Positions 30,448 through 41,794 of a stretch of DNA of 52,978 nucleotides are shown piece after piece. The position numbers and the translations under genes were made by a program. The notes under the pieces were generated by a model. It was given only the letters and a program-made list of their open reading frames with translations. It searched no databases and was not told the DNA's origin. Within the stretch, counting starts at the first letter, position 1. Each line of letters begins with the position of its first letter. The stretch spans positions 1-52,978 of the forward strand of contig WGDP01000056.1 of assembly GCA_015493215.1 (NCBI GenBank). Direction: 5' to 3'. The DNA is from Bacteroidales bacterium. Its GTDB lineage: Bacteria; Bacteroidota; Bacteroidia; Bacteroidales; F082.

Positions 30448-30975
30448 TTACTTCAATAATTCTTCAATCTTCTTTACCATTCCGTCAAACTCTTTGGTGT
30501 CGTACAGCCTGGTAAGGTAAACAATGGTGCCCGTAGTATCAATAACCACGTTGCGGGTAACCCCTGCTTTTTTGTTGGCAAATTTCCCAAAGATATCAGC
30601 ATGGGGATCCAGCGAAAAGGGGTAAGTAACCTTCATCTGCTCTTTAAAAGCTTTTACTTTGTTAATGGGTTCGTCGTAATCAACACCTATTAAAATAAAG
30701 TTTTGGTCCTTAAACCGTTGCCACACCTCTTTTTCCAGATGAGGCATCTCCTTGCGGCACACTGAGCACCAGCTAGCAGTAAACTGAAGCACGACAATTT
30801 TGTCGCGTAGCTCCGACAATTTTATCGTGTCGCCCGTTAACATGAAAAGAGAAACATCGGGAGCTTTATCACCAACCTTTACAATATAACCTCTGTCTTG
30901 CGGTTCGGAGTGCTGACTTTTAGCCGTAACACCCATCACTGCCAACAACACCATCAAAAATAGTTTATACTTCAT
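30448..30975 (-). CDS. TlpA-like thioredoxin-fold thiol-disulfide oxidoreductase
   Basis: KVGDKAPDVSLFMLTGDTIKLSELRDKIVVLQFTASWCSVCRKEMPHLEKEVW; start moved to MKYKLFLM signal peptide. Confidence 0.87.
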   Translation of the reverse strand: MKYKLFLMVLLAVMGVTAKSQHSEPQDRGYIVKVGDKAPDVSLFMLTGDTIKLSELRDKIVVLQFTASWCSVCRKEMPHLEKEVWQRFKDQNFILIGVDYDEPINKVKAFKEQMKVTYPFSLDPHADIFGKFANKKAGVTRNVVIDTTGTIVYLTRLYDTKEFDGMVKKIEELLK

Positions 30976-31076
30976 AGCTTTGAATTTTCGGCAAAAGTAC
31001 ATATTTCCGAACCGTTATTAGTTGATAAGTTTTATGGCATTAATCATACCACAGAAAACAGCAATAAGAATATTTT

Positions 31077-31084
31077 TATCTTTG
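31077..31084 (+). promoter_or_regulatory. Bacteroidetes -7 box TATCTTTG upstream of fabI
   Basis: Matches TAnnTTTG, 26 bp before the start codon. Confidence 0.45.
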
Positions 31085-31109
31085 CCCATGTTTTTATAAA
31101 GAAAATCTT

Positions 31110-31964
31110 ATGGCTTACAATTTACTAAAAGGAAAAAGAGGAATTATTTTCGGCGCGTTAGACGACAAGTCAATTGCCTGGAAAGTTGCCGAGCAGGCAC
31201 ATGCCGAAGGTGCCATTTTTACCCTGAGCAACACCGAAACAGCCTTGCGTTTTGGTATGACCAGCAAGCTGGCAGAAAAAACAGGCTCATCAATTATTGC
31301 TGCCGATGCCACCAGTGTGGACGATTTATACAATGTTTTTGAAAAGTCGATGGAAATATTAGGCGGGAAGGTTGATTTTGTACTTCATTCCATAGGTATG
31401 TCGCTCAATGTACGTAAAAAACGTGTTTATAACGACCTCAATTATAGCTACCTTCAAAAAACCCTTGATATCTCTGCTATTTCATTTCATAAAATGCTTC
31501 AGGTTGCCTATAAGCTGGATGCCATTAACGAATGGGGATCGGTAATTGCTCTTTCCTATATCGCTGCCCAGCGGGTTTTGTACGGATACAACGACATGGC
31601 CGATGCAAAATCGTTATTAGAGTCGATTGCCAGAAGCTTTGGATACATTTACGGCCGTGAAAAAAAGATACGTGTTAACACCATTTCCCAATCACCCACC
31701 ATGACCACAGCCGGATCAGGCGTAAAAGGAATTGACGGGCTGATGGATTTTACCAACAGAATGTCACCTCTTGGCAATGCCGATGCACAGGAGTGTGCCA
31801 ATTACTGCGTAGCCATGTTTTCGGATTTGACCCGTAAAGTTACCATGCAAAACCTTTATCATGATGGCGGATTCTCCAGTATGGGTATGAGCTTGCGTGC
31901 CATGAGTATGTATAACAAAAGCCTTGAAGCCGCTATAAAACTTGATGATTTAGACCTGGATTAG
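31110..31964 (+). CDS. fabI: Enoyl-[acyl-carrier-protein] reductase
   Basis: GKRGIIFGALDDKSIAWKVAEQAHAEGA, VDFVLHSIGMS, SYIAAQRVLYGYNDMADAKSLLES, VNTISQSPTMTTAGSGVKG. Confidence 0.9.
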   Translation: MAYNLLKGKRGIIFGALDDKSIAWKVAEQAHAEGAIFTLSNTETALRFGMTSKLAEKTGSSIIAADATSVDDLYNVFEKSMEILGGKVDFVLHSIGMSLNVRKKRVYNDLNYSYLQKTLDISAISFHKMLQVAYKLDAINEWGSVIALSYIAAQRVLYGYNDMADAKSLLESIARSFGYIYGREKKIRVNTISQSPTMTTAGSGVKGIDGLMDFTNRMSPLGNADAQECANYCVAMFSDLTRKVTMQNLYHDGGFSSMGMSLRAMSMYNKSLEAAIKLDDLDLD

Positions 31965-32034
31965 CTCGAAATACTTATCCTCAATAATTATCGGAGAGGA
32001 GAAGTGAAGATAAAGTCGTAATATTATCCTCTCT

Positions 32035-32061
32035 CCCCCGATAGCTATTAGCTATCGGGGG
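32035..32061. repeat. Palindrome CCCCCGATAGCT-ATT-AGCTATCGGGGG
   Basis: 12-bp perfect arms, 3-nt loop. Confidence 0.75.
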
Positions 32062-32128
32062 GGTTAGCCCGTGGGAGATACGTATTGCATGAATATTTGT
32101 TTTTTTGAGTTCTTATGGTTTAGATTAT

Positions 32129-32358
32129 TGAGTTCTCACGGTTGCAAACTGTGAGAGAGGTGCAGTACAAACTGTGAGTTCTCACGGTTACAAACTGTGA
32201 GAGAGGTTGTTATTAAAGAAAATTCAAATTTATTTGAGTTCTCACGGTTACAAACCGTGAGAGAGGTGTAGTACAAACTGTGAGTTCTCACGGTTGCAAA
32301 CCGTGAGAGAGGTATAGTACAAACTATGAGTTCTCACGGTTGCAGACCGTGAGAGGGA
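32129..32358. repeat. Array of five palindromic repeats, consensus GAGTTCTCACGGTTRCAAACYGTGAGAGAGGTRYAGTACAAACTRT
   Basis: 21-nt palindrome copies at 32135, 32181, 32241, 32287 and 32333; spacings 46, 60, 46, 46 bp. Confidence 0.9.
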
Positions 32359-32412
32359 GTTTATCTTTTATAAATTGGGTTTTACAATTCTTATTGCTAC
32401 CCGAACCTTATG

Positions 32413-34035
<1,623 letters not shown>

Positions 34036-34129
34036 TTAGGCAGGATGATGGATTAACGCATGCAAAGAAACTATAAAAAAAAGGGTTTTAAAAATTAAAA
34101 GCCAATTTTTAATTAACAACATAAAAAGA

Positions 34130-34163
34130 AAAAGGAGGCTGTCAACATTAACAACCTCCTTTT
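34130..34163. terminator. Intrinsic terminator after GAPDH
   Basis: AAAAGGAGG - loop - CCTCCTTTT. Confidence 0.65.
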
Positions 34164-34185
34164 AAAAATATCTGTTTGTGTCCCA

Positions 34186-35649
34186 TTAAAAATAGGCTGG
34201 ACGAAGCACACCCGAAACATATTTGGCAACCCTGATTACCTGCATGGCATAACCATACTCATTATCGTACCAAACATACATGATAAGGTTTTTATTATCA
34301 TGCGACACTTTTGTTGCCAGACTATCGTAAATAGAAGTTACCGGCTCACCAATAAAATCGGATGAAACTGCATCAGCCGAGGAGGAATATTTGATTTGCT
34401 CAACAAGACTTCCTTCCAACGAAGCTTTACGCATCAGTTTATTCACCTCTTCAACAGTGGCCTCCTTTTTCAACGAAAGTGACATAATTACCAACGATAC
34501 ATCAGGAGTAGGTACCCTGATGGCGTTTCCGGTAAGTTTTCCCTCAAGCGACGGAATAGCCTTGGCAACAGCCTTGGCAGCTCCTGTTTCGGTAATTACA
34601 AGGTTTAAAGGTGCCGAGCGTCCACGGCGGGTTTTTTTATGAAAGTTATCCAACAGGTTTTGGTCGTTTGTATAGGAGTGAACCGTTTCGATGTGGCCCT
34701 TCTCAATGCCAAAGTTTTTCTCGATAACCGAAAGCACCGGAACCGACGCATTGGTTGTACACGATGCAGCCGAAAATACCTGTTCCTTTTCAATTTCATA
34801 TTCATCCTGATTAACACCGTAAACAATGTTCGGGATATCACCTTTTCCGGGAGCCGTTAATAAAACCTGGCTCACACCATTGGCTTTTAAATGGCGCGAC
34901 AAGCCCTCCCTGTCACGAAAGATTCCTGTATTATCAATTAAAATGGCATCGTTTATACCGTATTCGGTGTAGTCAATATTTTCGGGGCTGTCTGCCGCCA
35001 AAAACAGTACTTGATGGCCGTTTATATACAAACTTTTATTGTCGATGTCCTCAATGGCAACACCTCTAAATTGCCCATGAATAGAGTCGTGACGAAACAA
35101 CGAAGCCCTTTTAATAATTTGTTGCGCATCATTACCCCGCGTAACAATTGCCCGCAACCGTAACTGTTCGCCATTGCCCTGAATAACCAGTTCACGGGCT
35201 AAAAGACGTCCAATCCGGCCAAAACCAAATAAAATAACGTCCTTGGGTTTTTCGGGTTTACCTCCTGTGCCGTTAATAAACTTTTTAAGCTTATGGCTGA
35301 TAAAATCATCCACATCCAAATAGCTTTTCCGTTCGTTCACCCAGTCGTTGTTAAGTTTTCCAATGTCAATTCGCGAAGGTTTGATGTTGCAATGCAAAAT
35401 GGCTTTTGCAAGTTTTAATGAATCTTTTACAAGCAGTTTTCTACCGATAATATTTTCAGCATACGAATGCTTGTACAATATCATACTGGAACTGCGATCG
35501 ATAAGCTGGTTTTTGAAAAAGAGCAACTCAATGGATTTATCATAAAACAGTTTATAAATTACATTGATAAATTCGTTGCTAAGTTGTTCCTGGAAGACCC
35601 AGTCTTTTAGGAAACTCTCATAGTCTCCATTCATGTTTTTTTTTGTCAT
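34186..35649 (-). CDS. gap: Glyceraldehyde-3-phosphate dehydrogenase, long form with N-terminal extension
   Basis: ILFGFGRIGRLLARELV, SAASCTTNASVPVLSVIEKNFGIEKGHIETVHSYTNDQ, WYDNEYGYAMQVIR. Confidence 0.92.
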   Translation of the reverse strand: MTKKNMNGDYESFLKDWVFQEQLSNEFINVIYKLFYDKSIELLFFKNQLIDRSSSMILYKHSYAENIIGRKLLVKDSLKLAKAILHCNIKPSRIDIGKLNNDWVNERKSYLDVDDFISHKLKKFINGTGGKPEKPKDVILFGFGRIGRLLARELVIQGNGEQLRLRAIVTRGNDAQQIIKRASLFRHDSIHGQFRGVAIEDIDNKSLYINGHQVLFLAADSPENIDYTEYGINDAILIDNTGIFRDREGLSRHLKANGVSQVLLTAPGKGDIPNIVYGVNQDEYEIEKEQVFSAASCTTNASVPVLSVIEKNFGIEKGHIETVHSYTNDQNLLDNFHKKTRRGRSAPLNLVITETGAAKAVAKAIPSLEGKLTGNAIRVPTPDVSLVIMSLSLKKEATVEEVNKLMRKASLEGSLVEQIKYSSSADAVSSDFIGEPVTSIYDSLATKVSHDNKNLIMYVWYDNEYGYAMQVIRVAKYVSGVLRPAYF

Positions 35650-35891
35650 TGTCCATTTTTTTGATTAACGATGTTTAATAATAAGCTGTGAAGCAAAGAT
35701 AAAAAAAGATAGAGTTATTTAAATATTAAAGCATTTATTTAGAACTTAAATAAAGAAAAGGGGAAATTCCCATTTTAATAGGCAAAAAAGTTTGTGTTTA
35801 AAAATGCAACTACATCTTTTAAATGCCAAACCATAAAGTGAATCAACATGAATACTCATCAGCGAAACCTGAGGTTAAAACAACGAATTTT

Positions 35892-37157
35892 TTAGTACTT
35901 GATAAATTTGCGTACAAGCGTTTGACCTTTATCATTGGTTATGCTTAACAAATAAACACCTGCCGCCAATGATGACACATCTTCTTTGATGATTTTACCC
36001 TCCGGATAAAAAACATCTTTTACAATTTGCTTTCCGCTTGCAAGGTTTGTTATTTTTAAAACACAGAGTTCCACATTATTATCAATGGATATCGTTAAAA
36101 TATCTGTTGCCGGATTTGGAAAAAGAGCAGCATAAATACCGGAAACATTGTCAACGCTGTTACCGATATCAACAACCGTTTGGCTTCTGAATAAGCTATC
36201 ATCAAAACGTGTGGTAACAAACAAATAGCTCTCGGGACTGTATTTTAATAATCGAATATTATCGGTATAAAGGTTATTGGTTATCTCATTCCAGCTAAAC
36301 CCGTTATCTGATGAATAAAAGATCCCGCCACCCGGCGGCCCCTGATCGTCACAACCTATGGAAATTTCATCATATTGGTTAATATCCAATTTTGAAATCA
36401 AACGAGAATTAAAAACCTTGTACCATGTATCCCCTCCATCGTCCGATTTAAAAACACCCGATTCACCGGTATAATATTGGCCACGTGCGCCTGCATAAAG
36501 TTCATCGTTTGAGTTTATGGCCAATGATGAAACAAAATAATAGTCAAGGTTTGACATTTCCCAGGTGAGGCCATTATCGAAAGAACGCCTTATGCCTCCC
36601 GGGGAAAAGGTTGTTTGGAATGCTATAGAACCGCAAAACAGGGTTCCCTCGCTATTCCTGGCAAAATCATAGAAGATTTCAACGTTATATGTGTCAAACA
36701 GATGTGTCCACTCACCGGTGCTTTCCGAATATCTGAAGAGGCCTCGCATTCCGCCTAACAGTATTACGCTATCGCCAAGTGTAATTATACTGCTTATTCC
36801 GCTCCAGGGGTAATAAAAAATTGAGTCCCATGTAATTCCTCTGTCAAAAGACCTCCAAAGTTCGTACCCTCCCGCATAAACAGTATTATTCTCATTAACG
36901 TAAAGTGTACCTAATGGTTTTGTAAGACTCGTTTGCTGCCAATTAATTCTATCATCTGAAAAATAAACCCCATATTCAGTTATAATATAGCATCTTCCGG
37001 TACTATCAAAATCAATGGAATATGTTTTGGTGCTGTCCGGAAGATTAACCGGTTCCCAAACAACCTGCGCTACAGTAGTATAAACATTCATTATTGCAAT
37101 TAATAGCATAAAAAACAAAAAAGGGAACAGGTTCTTCATAGCTTTTTGATTTAACAC
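35892..37157 (-). CDS. Secreted BNR/sialidase-like beta-propeller protein with T9SS type A tail
   Basis: Repeated S-x-D-x-G-x-T-W-type motifs (SFDRGITWDSI, SFDNGLTWEMS, SDDGGDTWYKV, SSDNGFSWNEI); C-terminal ALFPNPATDILTISID...VSSLAAGVYLLSITNDKGQTLVRKFIKY. Confidence 0.87.
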   Translation of the reverse strand: MLNQKAMKNLFPFLFFMLLIAIMNVYTTVAQVVWEPVNLPDSTKTYSIDFDSTGRCYIITEYGVYFSDDRINWQQTSLTKPLGTLYVNENNTVYAGGYELWRSFDRGITWDSIFYYPWSGISSIITLGDSVILLGGMRGLFRYSESTGEWTHLFDTYNVEIFYDFARNSEGTLFCGSIAFQTTFSPGGIRRSFDNGLTWEMSNLDYYFVSSLAINSNDELYAGARGQYYTGESGVFKSDDGGDTWYKVFNSRLISKLDINQYDEISIGCDDQGPPGGGIFYSSDNGFSWNEITNNLYTDNIRLLKYSPESYLFVTTRFDDSLFRSQTVVDIGNSVDNVSGIYAALFPNPATDILTISIDNNVELCVLKITNLASGKQIVKDVFYPEGKIIKEDVSSLAAGVYLLSITNDKGQTLVRKFIKY

Positions 37158-37311
37158 GACAAAAGTTCAAAGGTATTAAATTCCGGCATGTAACTAAATA
37201 AGGTATTTTGTAATAAATCCGAAGGATTATTCCGGCTAACTACCAATTCCTATTTTGACGTGACAGTGCTTTTGTTATGTACTAATATCTATCTTTTTAA
37301 ATATATCTTGT

Positions 37312-37319
37312 TACTTTTG
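37312..37319 (+). promoter_or_regulatory. -7 box TACTTTTG upstream of multihaem cytochrome
   Basis: Matches TAnnTTTG immediately before the gene. Confidence 0.4.
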
Positions 37320-37335
37320 TAAAAAAAATAACAAG

Positions 37336-39747
37336 ATGAAAAAACTTTTCCTGCTACCTCTTATATTTTCCCTGTCGCAAATACTTTTTGGACAAACAAA
37401 CAACAGTGGCTTTCCGGCTCCTAAGCAAGGCTGTTTGTCGTGCCACAACGGCATTGAACCCATCAGGCAGCATCAAACAAAAATGATGAAGGAGATATAC
37501 AAGCTGGGCGCAAAAGCCGGCGATCCCAACGGATGTGTTGTTTGTCACGGAGGCAATCCCGAAGCAACCACCGCTCTGGCAGCACATACCGGCACACCGG
37601 ATTATTTTTTCAATCACAAAGGACCAAAAAATTTCTATCCCGACCCGGGCAGCTCATGGATAAATGAAAACACGTGCGGACAATGCCACACCGAACAGGT
37701 AAGTGCTCAAATGAACTCGTTAATGATGTCGGAGCAGGGAAAAATACAAGGTGCCTTGTGGAGTTTTGGTGCCATGGAAGGGTACAATCATACGGTTGGA
37801 AACTATGTAACCAAAAACCCCGACGACCCTCACGCACGCCTCGGCACCGAAGACTACCGGGCCTACATGCAGGCATTGCACGCTAAAAACCCACAGGTTT
37901 ATCCTGACAAGATGACCAAGCTTCCCGAAGCACCCACAGCCGACGAAGTACAACAAAACCCGCAACTGGCGGCATACACTTACCTGCGTCAGGAGTGTTT
38001 AAGGTGCCATACCGGTTCCAAAGGGCGCCAAAAACGAGGCGACTACCGCGGTATTGGCTGCTCATCGTGCCACATACCATACTCCAACAATGGGTTTTAC
38101 GAAGGCAACGACCCCACCATCGACAAAAACCAACCCGGACACTTTTTGGTTCACAGCATCCAGTCGGGCCGCAATGCCAAAGTTACCGTTCACGGCACTA
38201 CCTACTCGGGCGTACCGGTTGAAACCTGTACCACCTGCCACAACAGAGGCAAACGCATAGGCGTTTCCTATCAGGGGTTGATGGAAACCGCCTACTCCCC
38301 CACCTTCGACAAAGAGGGAAACAGCCAGCCCAAGCTACACACCAAACGCTACCTGCATTTAAAAGAGGACATCCACTATCAAAAGGGAATGCTCTGTCAG
38401 GATTGCCATACCACCAACGATTTGCATGGCGACGGATTTCTTTCGGGAACCACCCTTGCTCCGGTTGAAGTGGAGTGTCAGGACTGTCACGGCACAACCA
38501 AAAAATACCCTTGGGAGCTTCCTTTGGGATATGGTGATGAATACGACACCATCCCCGCTACGGGGAAAAGCCGCGGCCTCATTCAGCAGCTGGCCAAATA
38601 CCTTGAAAAGGGTACAACCTACGATAAAAAAGAGGGCTATTTGAGAACTGCAAGAGGCAATCCTTTTAAAAATGTGGTAAAAACCGGCGACAGTGTGCTG
38701 GTACATCTTGCCAGCGGGAAAGACCTTGTACTGCAACCCCTTAAAAAGCTTAAAGAAGATAACAAACTCAACATAGCTGCGCTGGCAGCCATGGATCAGA
38801 TAAATGTTCATACCGACCGCATGGAATGTTACAGCTGCCATGCCACCTGGGCACCACAATGTTACGGATGCCATGTTAAAATAGATTACAGCAAAGGCGT
38901 AAAACACACCGACTGGCTGGCTTCCGCCTCTGACCATGACGAACACGGACTTACCGCTTGTGCCCGTGGTGACTTAAGCAAACATAAAATTGAGGGGGTG
39001 GTTTCCGAAACCCGAAGCTATCTGCGTTGGGAAAATCCGCCCCTGTCGCAAAACGGCGAAGGACGCATATCGCCCACCATTCCGGGCTGCCAGACAACCA
39101 TTACCGTTATTGGAAAAGATGGCAAAGCACTGATTCAAAACCAAATATTTAAAATTCCGGGGGTGGAAGGTGCCGGAAAGGAAGGCCAGCTGGCCATCGA
39201 TATGTCGCCCGTGCAGCCACACACCATACAAAAAAAGGCTCGCGACTGCGAAGAGTGCCATGCCACCGCCAAAGCCATGGGCTACGGCATTGGAGGAGGA
39301 CTTATTTTTAGCGACCCTTCACAGGATTTTGAAGTGGACTTAATGACCGCAGACGGTAAAGTGCTACCATCCAAAACAACCACACAAAAACCCGGTATTA
39401 AGAATCTGAAAATGGATTGGTCGCGGTTTGTAACCGAAAAGGGGAAACAGCTGCAAACAGTGGGGCACCATTTTAAACTGTCAGGGCCATTAAACAATCA
39501 AACCCGTTCAAAACTCGACCGGCGGGGAGTCTGCCTCTCATGCCACAAAACCATCCCGGACCAGGATTTGGCCGTTTCGCTGATGAGCCATGTTGCAAAA
39601 TATGCAGGTGTAACAATCGACAACCACGAACACCAATCCATATTAAACAAACTGGTATTTCTCGGTGCATGGGGCCAGCTTTTACTGGGCATCATCGTTG
39701 TGCTTGGAGTGGTGTTTTTAAGCCTTAGGATTTTTGGGAAGAAATAA
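37336..39747 (+). CDS. Multihaem c-type cytochrome (12 CXXCH), signal peptide and C-terminal TM helix
   Basis: CLSCH, CVVCH, CGQCH, CLRCH, CSSCH, CTTCH, CQDCH, CQDCH, CYSCH, CYGCH, CEECH, CLSCH; C-terminal LVFLGAWGQLLLGIIVVLGVVFLSLRIFGKK. Confidence 0.92.
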   Translation: MKKLFLLPLIFSLSQILFGQTNNSGFPAPKQGCLSCHNGIEPIRQHQTKMMKEIYKLGAKAGDPNGCVVCHGGNPEATTALAAHTGTPDYFFNHKGPKNFYPDPGSSWINENTCGQCHTEQVSAQMNSLMMSEQGKIQGALWSFGAMEGYNHTVGNYVTKNPDDPHARLGTEDYRAYMQALHAKNPQVYPDKMTKLPEAPTADEVQQNPQLAAYTYLRQECLRCHTGSKGRQKRGDYRGIGCSSCHIPYSNNGFYEGNDPTIDKNQPGHFLVHSIQSGRNAKVTVHGTTYSGVPVETCTTCHNRGKRIGVSYQGLMETAYSPTFDKEGNSQPKLHTKRYLHLKEDIHYQKGMLCQDCHTTNDLHGDGFLSGTTLAPVEVECQDCHGTTKKYPWELPLGYGDEYDTIPATGKSRGLIQQLAKYLEKGTTYDKKEGYLRTARGNPFKNVVKTGDSVLVHLASGKDLVLQPLKKLKEDNKLNIAALAAMDQINVHTDRMECYSCHATWAPQCYGCHVKIDYSKGVKHTDWLASASDHDEHGLTACARGDLSKHKIEGVVSETRSYLRWENPPLSQNGEGRISPTIPGCQTTITVIGKDGKALIQNQIFKIPGVEGAGKEGQLAIDMSPVQPHTIQKKARDCEECHATAKAMGYGIGGGLIFSDPSQDFEVDLMTADGKVLPSKTTTQKPGIKNLKMDWSRFVTEKGKQLQTVGHHFKLSGPLNNQTRSKLDRRGVCLSCHKTIPDQDLAVSLMSHVAKYAGVTIDNHEHQSILNKLVFLGAWGQLLLGIIVVLGVVFLSLRIFGKK

Positions 39748-39752
39748 TACTG

Positions 39753-40730
39753 TTATTGCACGTTTGCCCTGCCTATTTCTTCGCCCATTTTAACATAGGT
39801 TTCCAATCCTCTTTTTGTGTTTTCAAGAAGGTCATTGTCAATATTAACGGCACCCTTTTTAAACAGTAAAACTATCGATGAGCCACCAAATTTAAAATAG
39901 CCTTTTTCCCTGCCTTTTACAGCTTTGGTTCCCTGATAAGTTTGCACAATACTACCCACCATGGTTGCACCTATTTCTGCCATAACCACATCGCCAAAAC
40001 GACGGTTGGCAAGGATAATGTATTCGCGTTTGTTTAACAGAAAAATATCAACCATGCTGTGCAGAGCAATGGGCGAAACCGAATAGAGTTCGCCGTTAAT
40101 TTTAACATCAGGCGAAATCGTGCCCCCCAACGGAAAGTGATAACGGTGATAATCGACCGGACAGAGGCGTAAAGAAATCAGGCTCCCGTCGCGGTATAAA
40201 TTTGCCAGCGAATCGTTGTTCAGAAAGGTATTTAAGTTAAACCTGTAACCTTTAATTATAAAGTCCTGATTGGAAATGTTTTGATAGGCCAGCACTCTTC
40301 CGTCGCCCGGCGAAACCACCACATTACTGTCGTTGTTTACCGGACGGGCATCCGGTTTGAGCTTGCGGATAAAAAAGTCGTTAAACGTTTCAAAATGTTG
40401 CTTCTGAGCAATACTGAGGTCAATATTGAAATCTTTAACAAACGGTTCAATTTTTTTTGCCGACCATTTTGTGTCCATTAGCCAACCGTAAAATTCCGAT
40501 ACGAACTTACGTTTTACAAGCGTTTGTAGCGCAACCTCACCCAAAGGGTTGTAATACAACCACTTTAGCCATGCCTCCCCGGCAATTTTTTCGGTTTTAA
40601 TTTCGTGGGTTTGCCGGTCAACGTACTTTACAGGTTGTATGTTAGGTGTGGGGTAAAAACCCAGCCCCAACAAAATTATCAGTAACGAAACCCAGATTAG
40701 AAGTTTAGTCGTTTTTTTTCGCTCCGGCAT
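39753..40730 (-). CDS. psd: Phosphatidylserine decarboxylase-like
   Basis: FETFNDFFIRKLKPDARPV, VVSPGDGRVLAYQNI, LCPVDYHRYHFPLGG, EIGATMVGSI, YFKFGGSSIVLLF cleavage motif. Confidence 0.9.
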   Translation of the reverse strand: MPERKKTTKLLIWVSLLIILLGLGFYPTPNIQPVKYVDRQTHEIKTEKIAGEAWLKWLYYNPLGEVALQTLVKRKFVSEFYGWLMDTKWSAKKIEPFVKDFNIDLSIAQKQHFETFNDFFIRKLKPDARPVNNDSNVVVSPGDGRVLAYQNISNQDFIIKGYRFNLNTFLNNDSLANLYRDGSLISLRLCPVDYHRYHFPLGGTISPDVKINGELYSVSPIALHSMVDIFLLNKREYIILANRRFGDVVMAEIGATMVGSIVQTYQGTKAVKGREKGYFKFGGSSIVLLFKKGAVNIDNDLLENTKRGLETYVKMGEEIGRANVQ

Positions 40731-40735
40731 ATTGT

Positions 40736-41518
40736 TTACTCTTCAAAATAATCATCAAATTTTGAGGCATGCACTTCAAGCAGTCCTTTGTATTTTTCAC
40801 CCTCTTCCATACTTTTGGCTTCCATCAACCGGTGCATGTTGTTTTCGAGGCCATGAAAAAAATTGTGAAGTTGTTCAAAGTCTTCTCCTTTGTTATTTTT
40901 ATCCAAAATAACCTTTTTAGCTTTGGCAAAAACCTCTTTTCCAAGAGCGTGGTAGTCAGCCAATTCCTTTCCTTTAAAACTATTTAGCAATTGGTTAACC
41001 TCATCCATTGTTTTTATGGTTTCAGTATCCACCTTCCATTTTTTGCCATCATTTAATGTGATGGCCGATTTTTCACTCATCATTTTATGATTACCATTTT
41101 CAGCCTGCATTTTTTTCATCATGGCAGGCTTATCCATTTCATGGTCAAAAATGTACGAGGCGATGGCTTCCAAATCTTCCTTTGGATAGGCAAGCGGGGG
41201 CATAATTTTAAATTTACGTACTGCTCCCGGCATTAAAACCCTTTCGGGTGAAGGATGATGCACCCAGCTAACAATGGCATTAACAAAATCTTGTTTAACA
41301 GGATAATTGGGTTTGTAATGACGCTTCACCATCATCATGGGAGGTGCCAACATTTTATCATGGCTTGTTACATTTGGATTGTGACAAACATAACAAAAGG
41401 TTTTCATTAACTGATAACCCTTTTCCTGCGAAGTTGTTTTATCCTGCTGCGCAGTTAATGCGGTTGTAAAAAGAAGAAAAAAAATAACCGGTAAATAGAA
41501 CTTTAAGCTTTGATTCAT
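40736..41518 (-). CDS. Periplasmic monohaem cytochrome c-like protein
   Basis: MNQSLKFYLPVIFFLLFTTALTAQ signal peptide; single FCYVCHNPNVTSHDKMLAPPMMMVKRHY haem motif. Confidence 0.75.
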   Translation of the reverse strand: MNQSLKFYLPVIFFLLFTTALTAQQDKTTSQEKGYQLMKTFCYVCHNPNVTSHDKMLAPPMMMVKRHYKPNYPVKQDFVNAIVSWVHHPSPERVLMPGAVRKFKIMPPLAYPKEDLEAIASYIFDHEMDKPAMMKKMQAENGNHKMMSEKSAITLNDGKKWKVDTETIKTMDEVNQLLNSFKGKELADYHALGKEVFAKAKKVILDKNNKGEDFEQLHNFFHGLENNMHRLMEAKSMEEGEKYKGLLEVHASKFDDYFEE

Positions 41519-41538
41519 AGCGTATTTTGATAATATGT

Positions 41539-41715
41539 TTACTGTGCCGCGTAATAGCATCTTTTGGGAGATACAATTTTATTTTCCACCTTTAGTTTTT
41601 TAATGGCTTTGTCAACTTCTTTTTTGTCGATGCCGCTCATTTGGGCAATTTCACCCGATTTTAAAGGTTTGTCGGTGTTTTTTAGGGTCTCTAATACTTT
41701 TTCTGTTGTTTCCAT
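41539..41715 (-). CDS. Small winged-helix DNA-binding protein
   Basis: [58 protein letters not shown]; start moved to the internal Met. Confidence 0.7.
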   Translation of the reverse strand: METTEKVLETLKNTDKPLKSGEIAQMSGIDKKEVDKAIKKLKVENKIVSPKRCYYAAQ

Positions 41716-41794
41716 AATGAATAAGTTGTTTATAATATAAGGATGATGGCGTGCCATTATTTTAGCACTCTATCATCCTTTACAAAGATTGTTG

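Noticed and set aside
32129-32358. Possible CRISPR array (regular repeats)
   Set aside because: The intervals between palindromes are themselves repeated (GTRYAGTACAAACTRT) rather than unique spacers, one interval differs in length, and no cas genes are present.
34186-35649. Unusually long GAPDH (487 aa) as a fusion
   Set aside because: Long GAPDH forms with an N-terminal extension are known in Bacteroidetes and other bacteria.
37354-39728. Numerous short ORFs over the multihaem cytochrome region (both strands)
   Set aside because: Out-of-frame or antisense to a clear 12-CXXCH coding sequence; high GC in this gene creates spurious ORFs.
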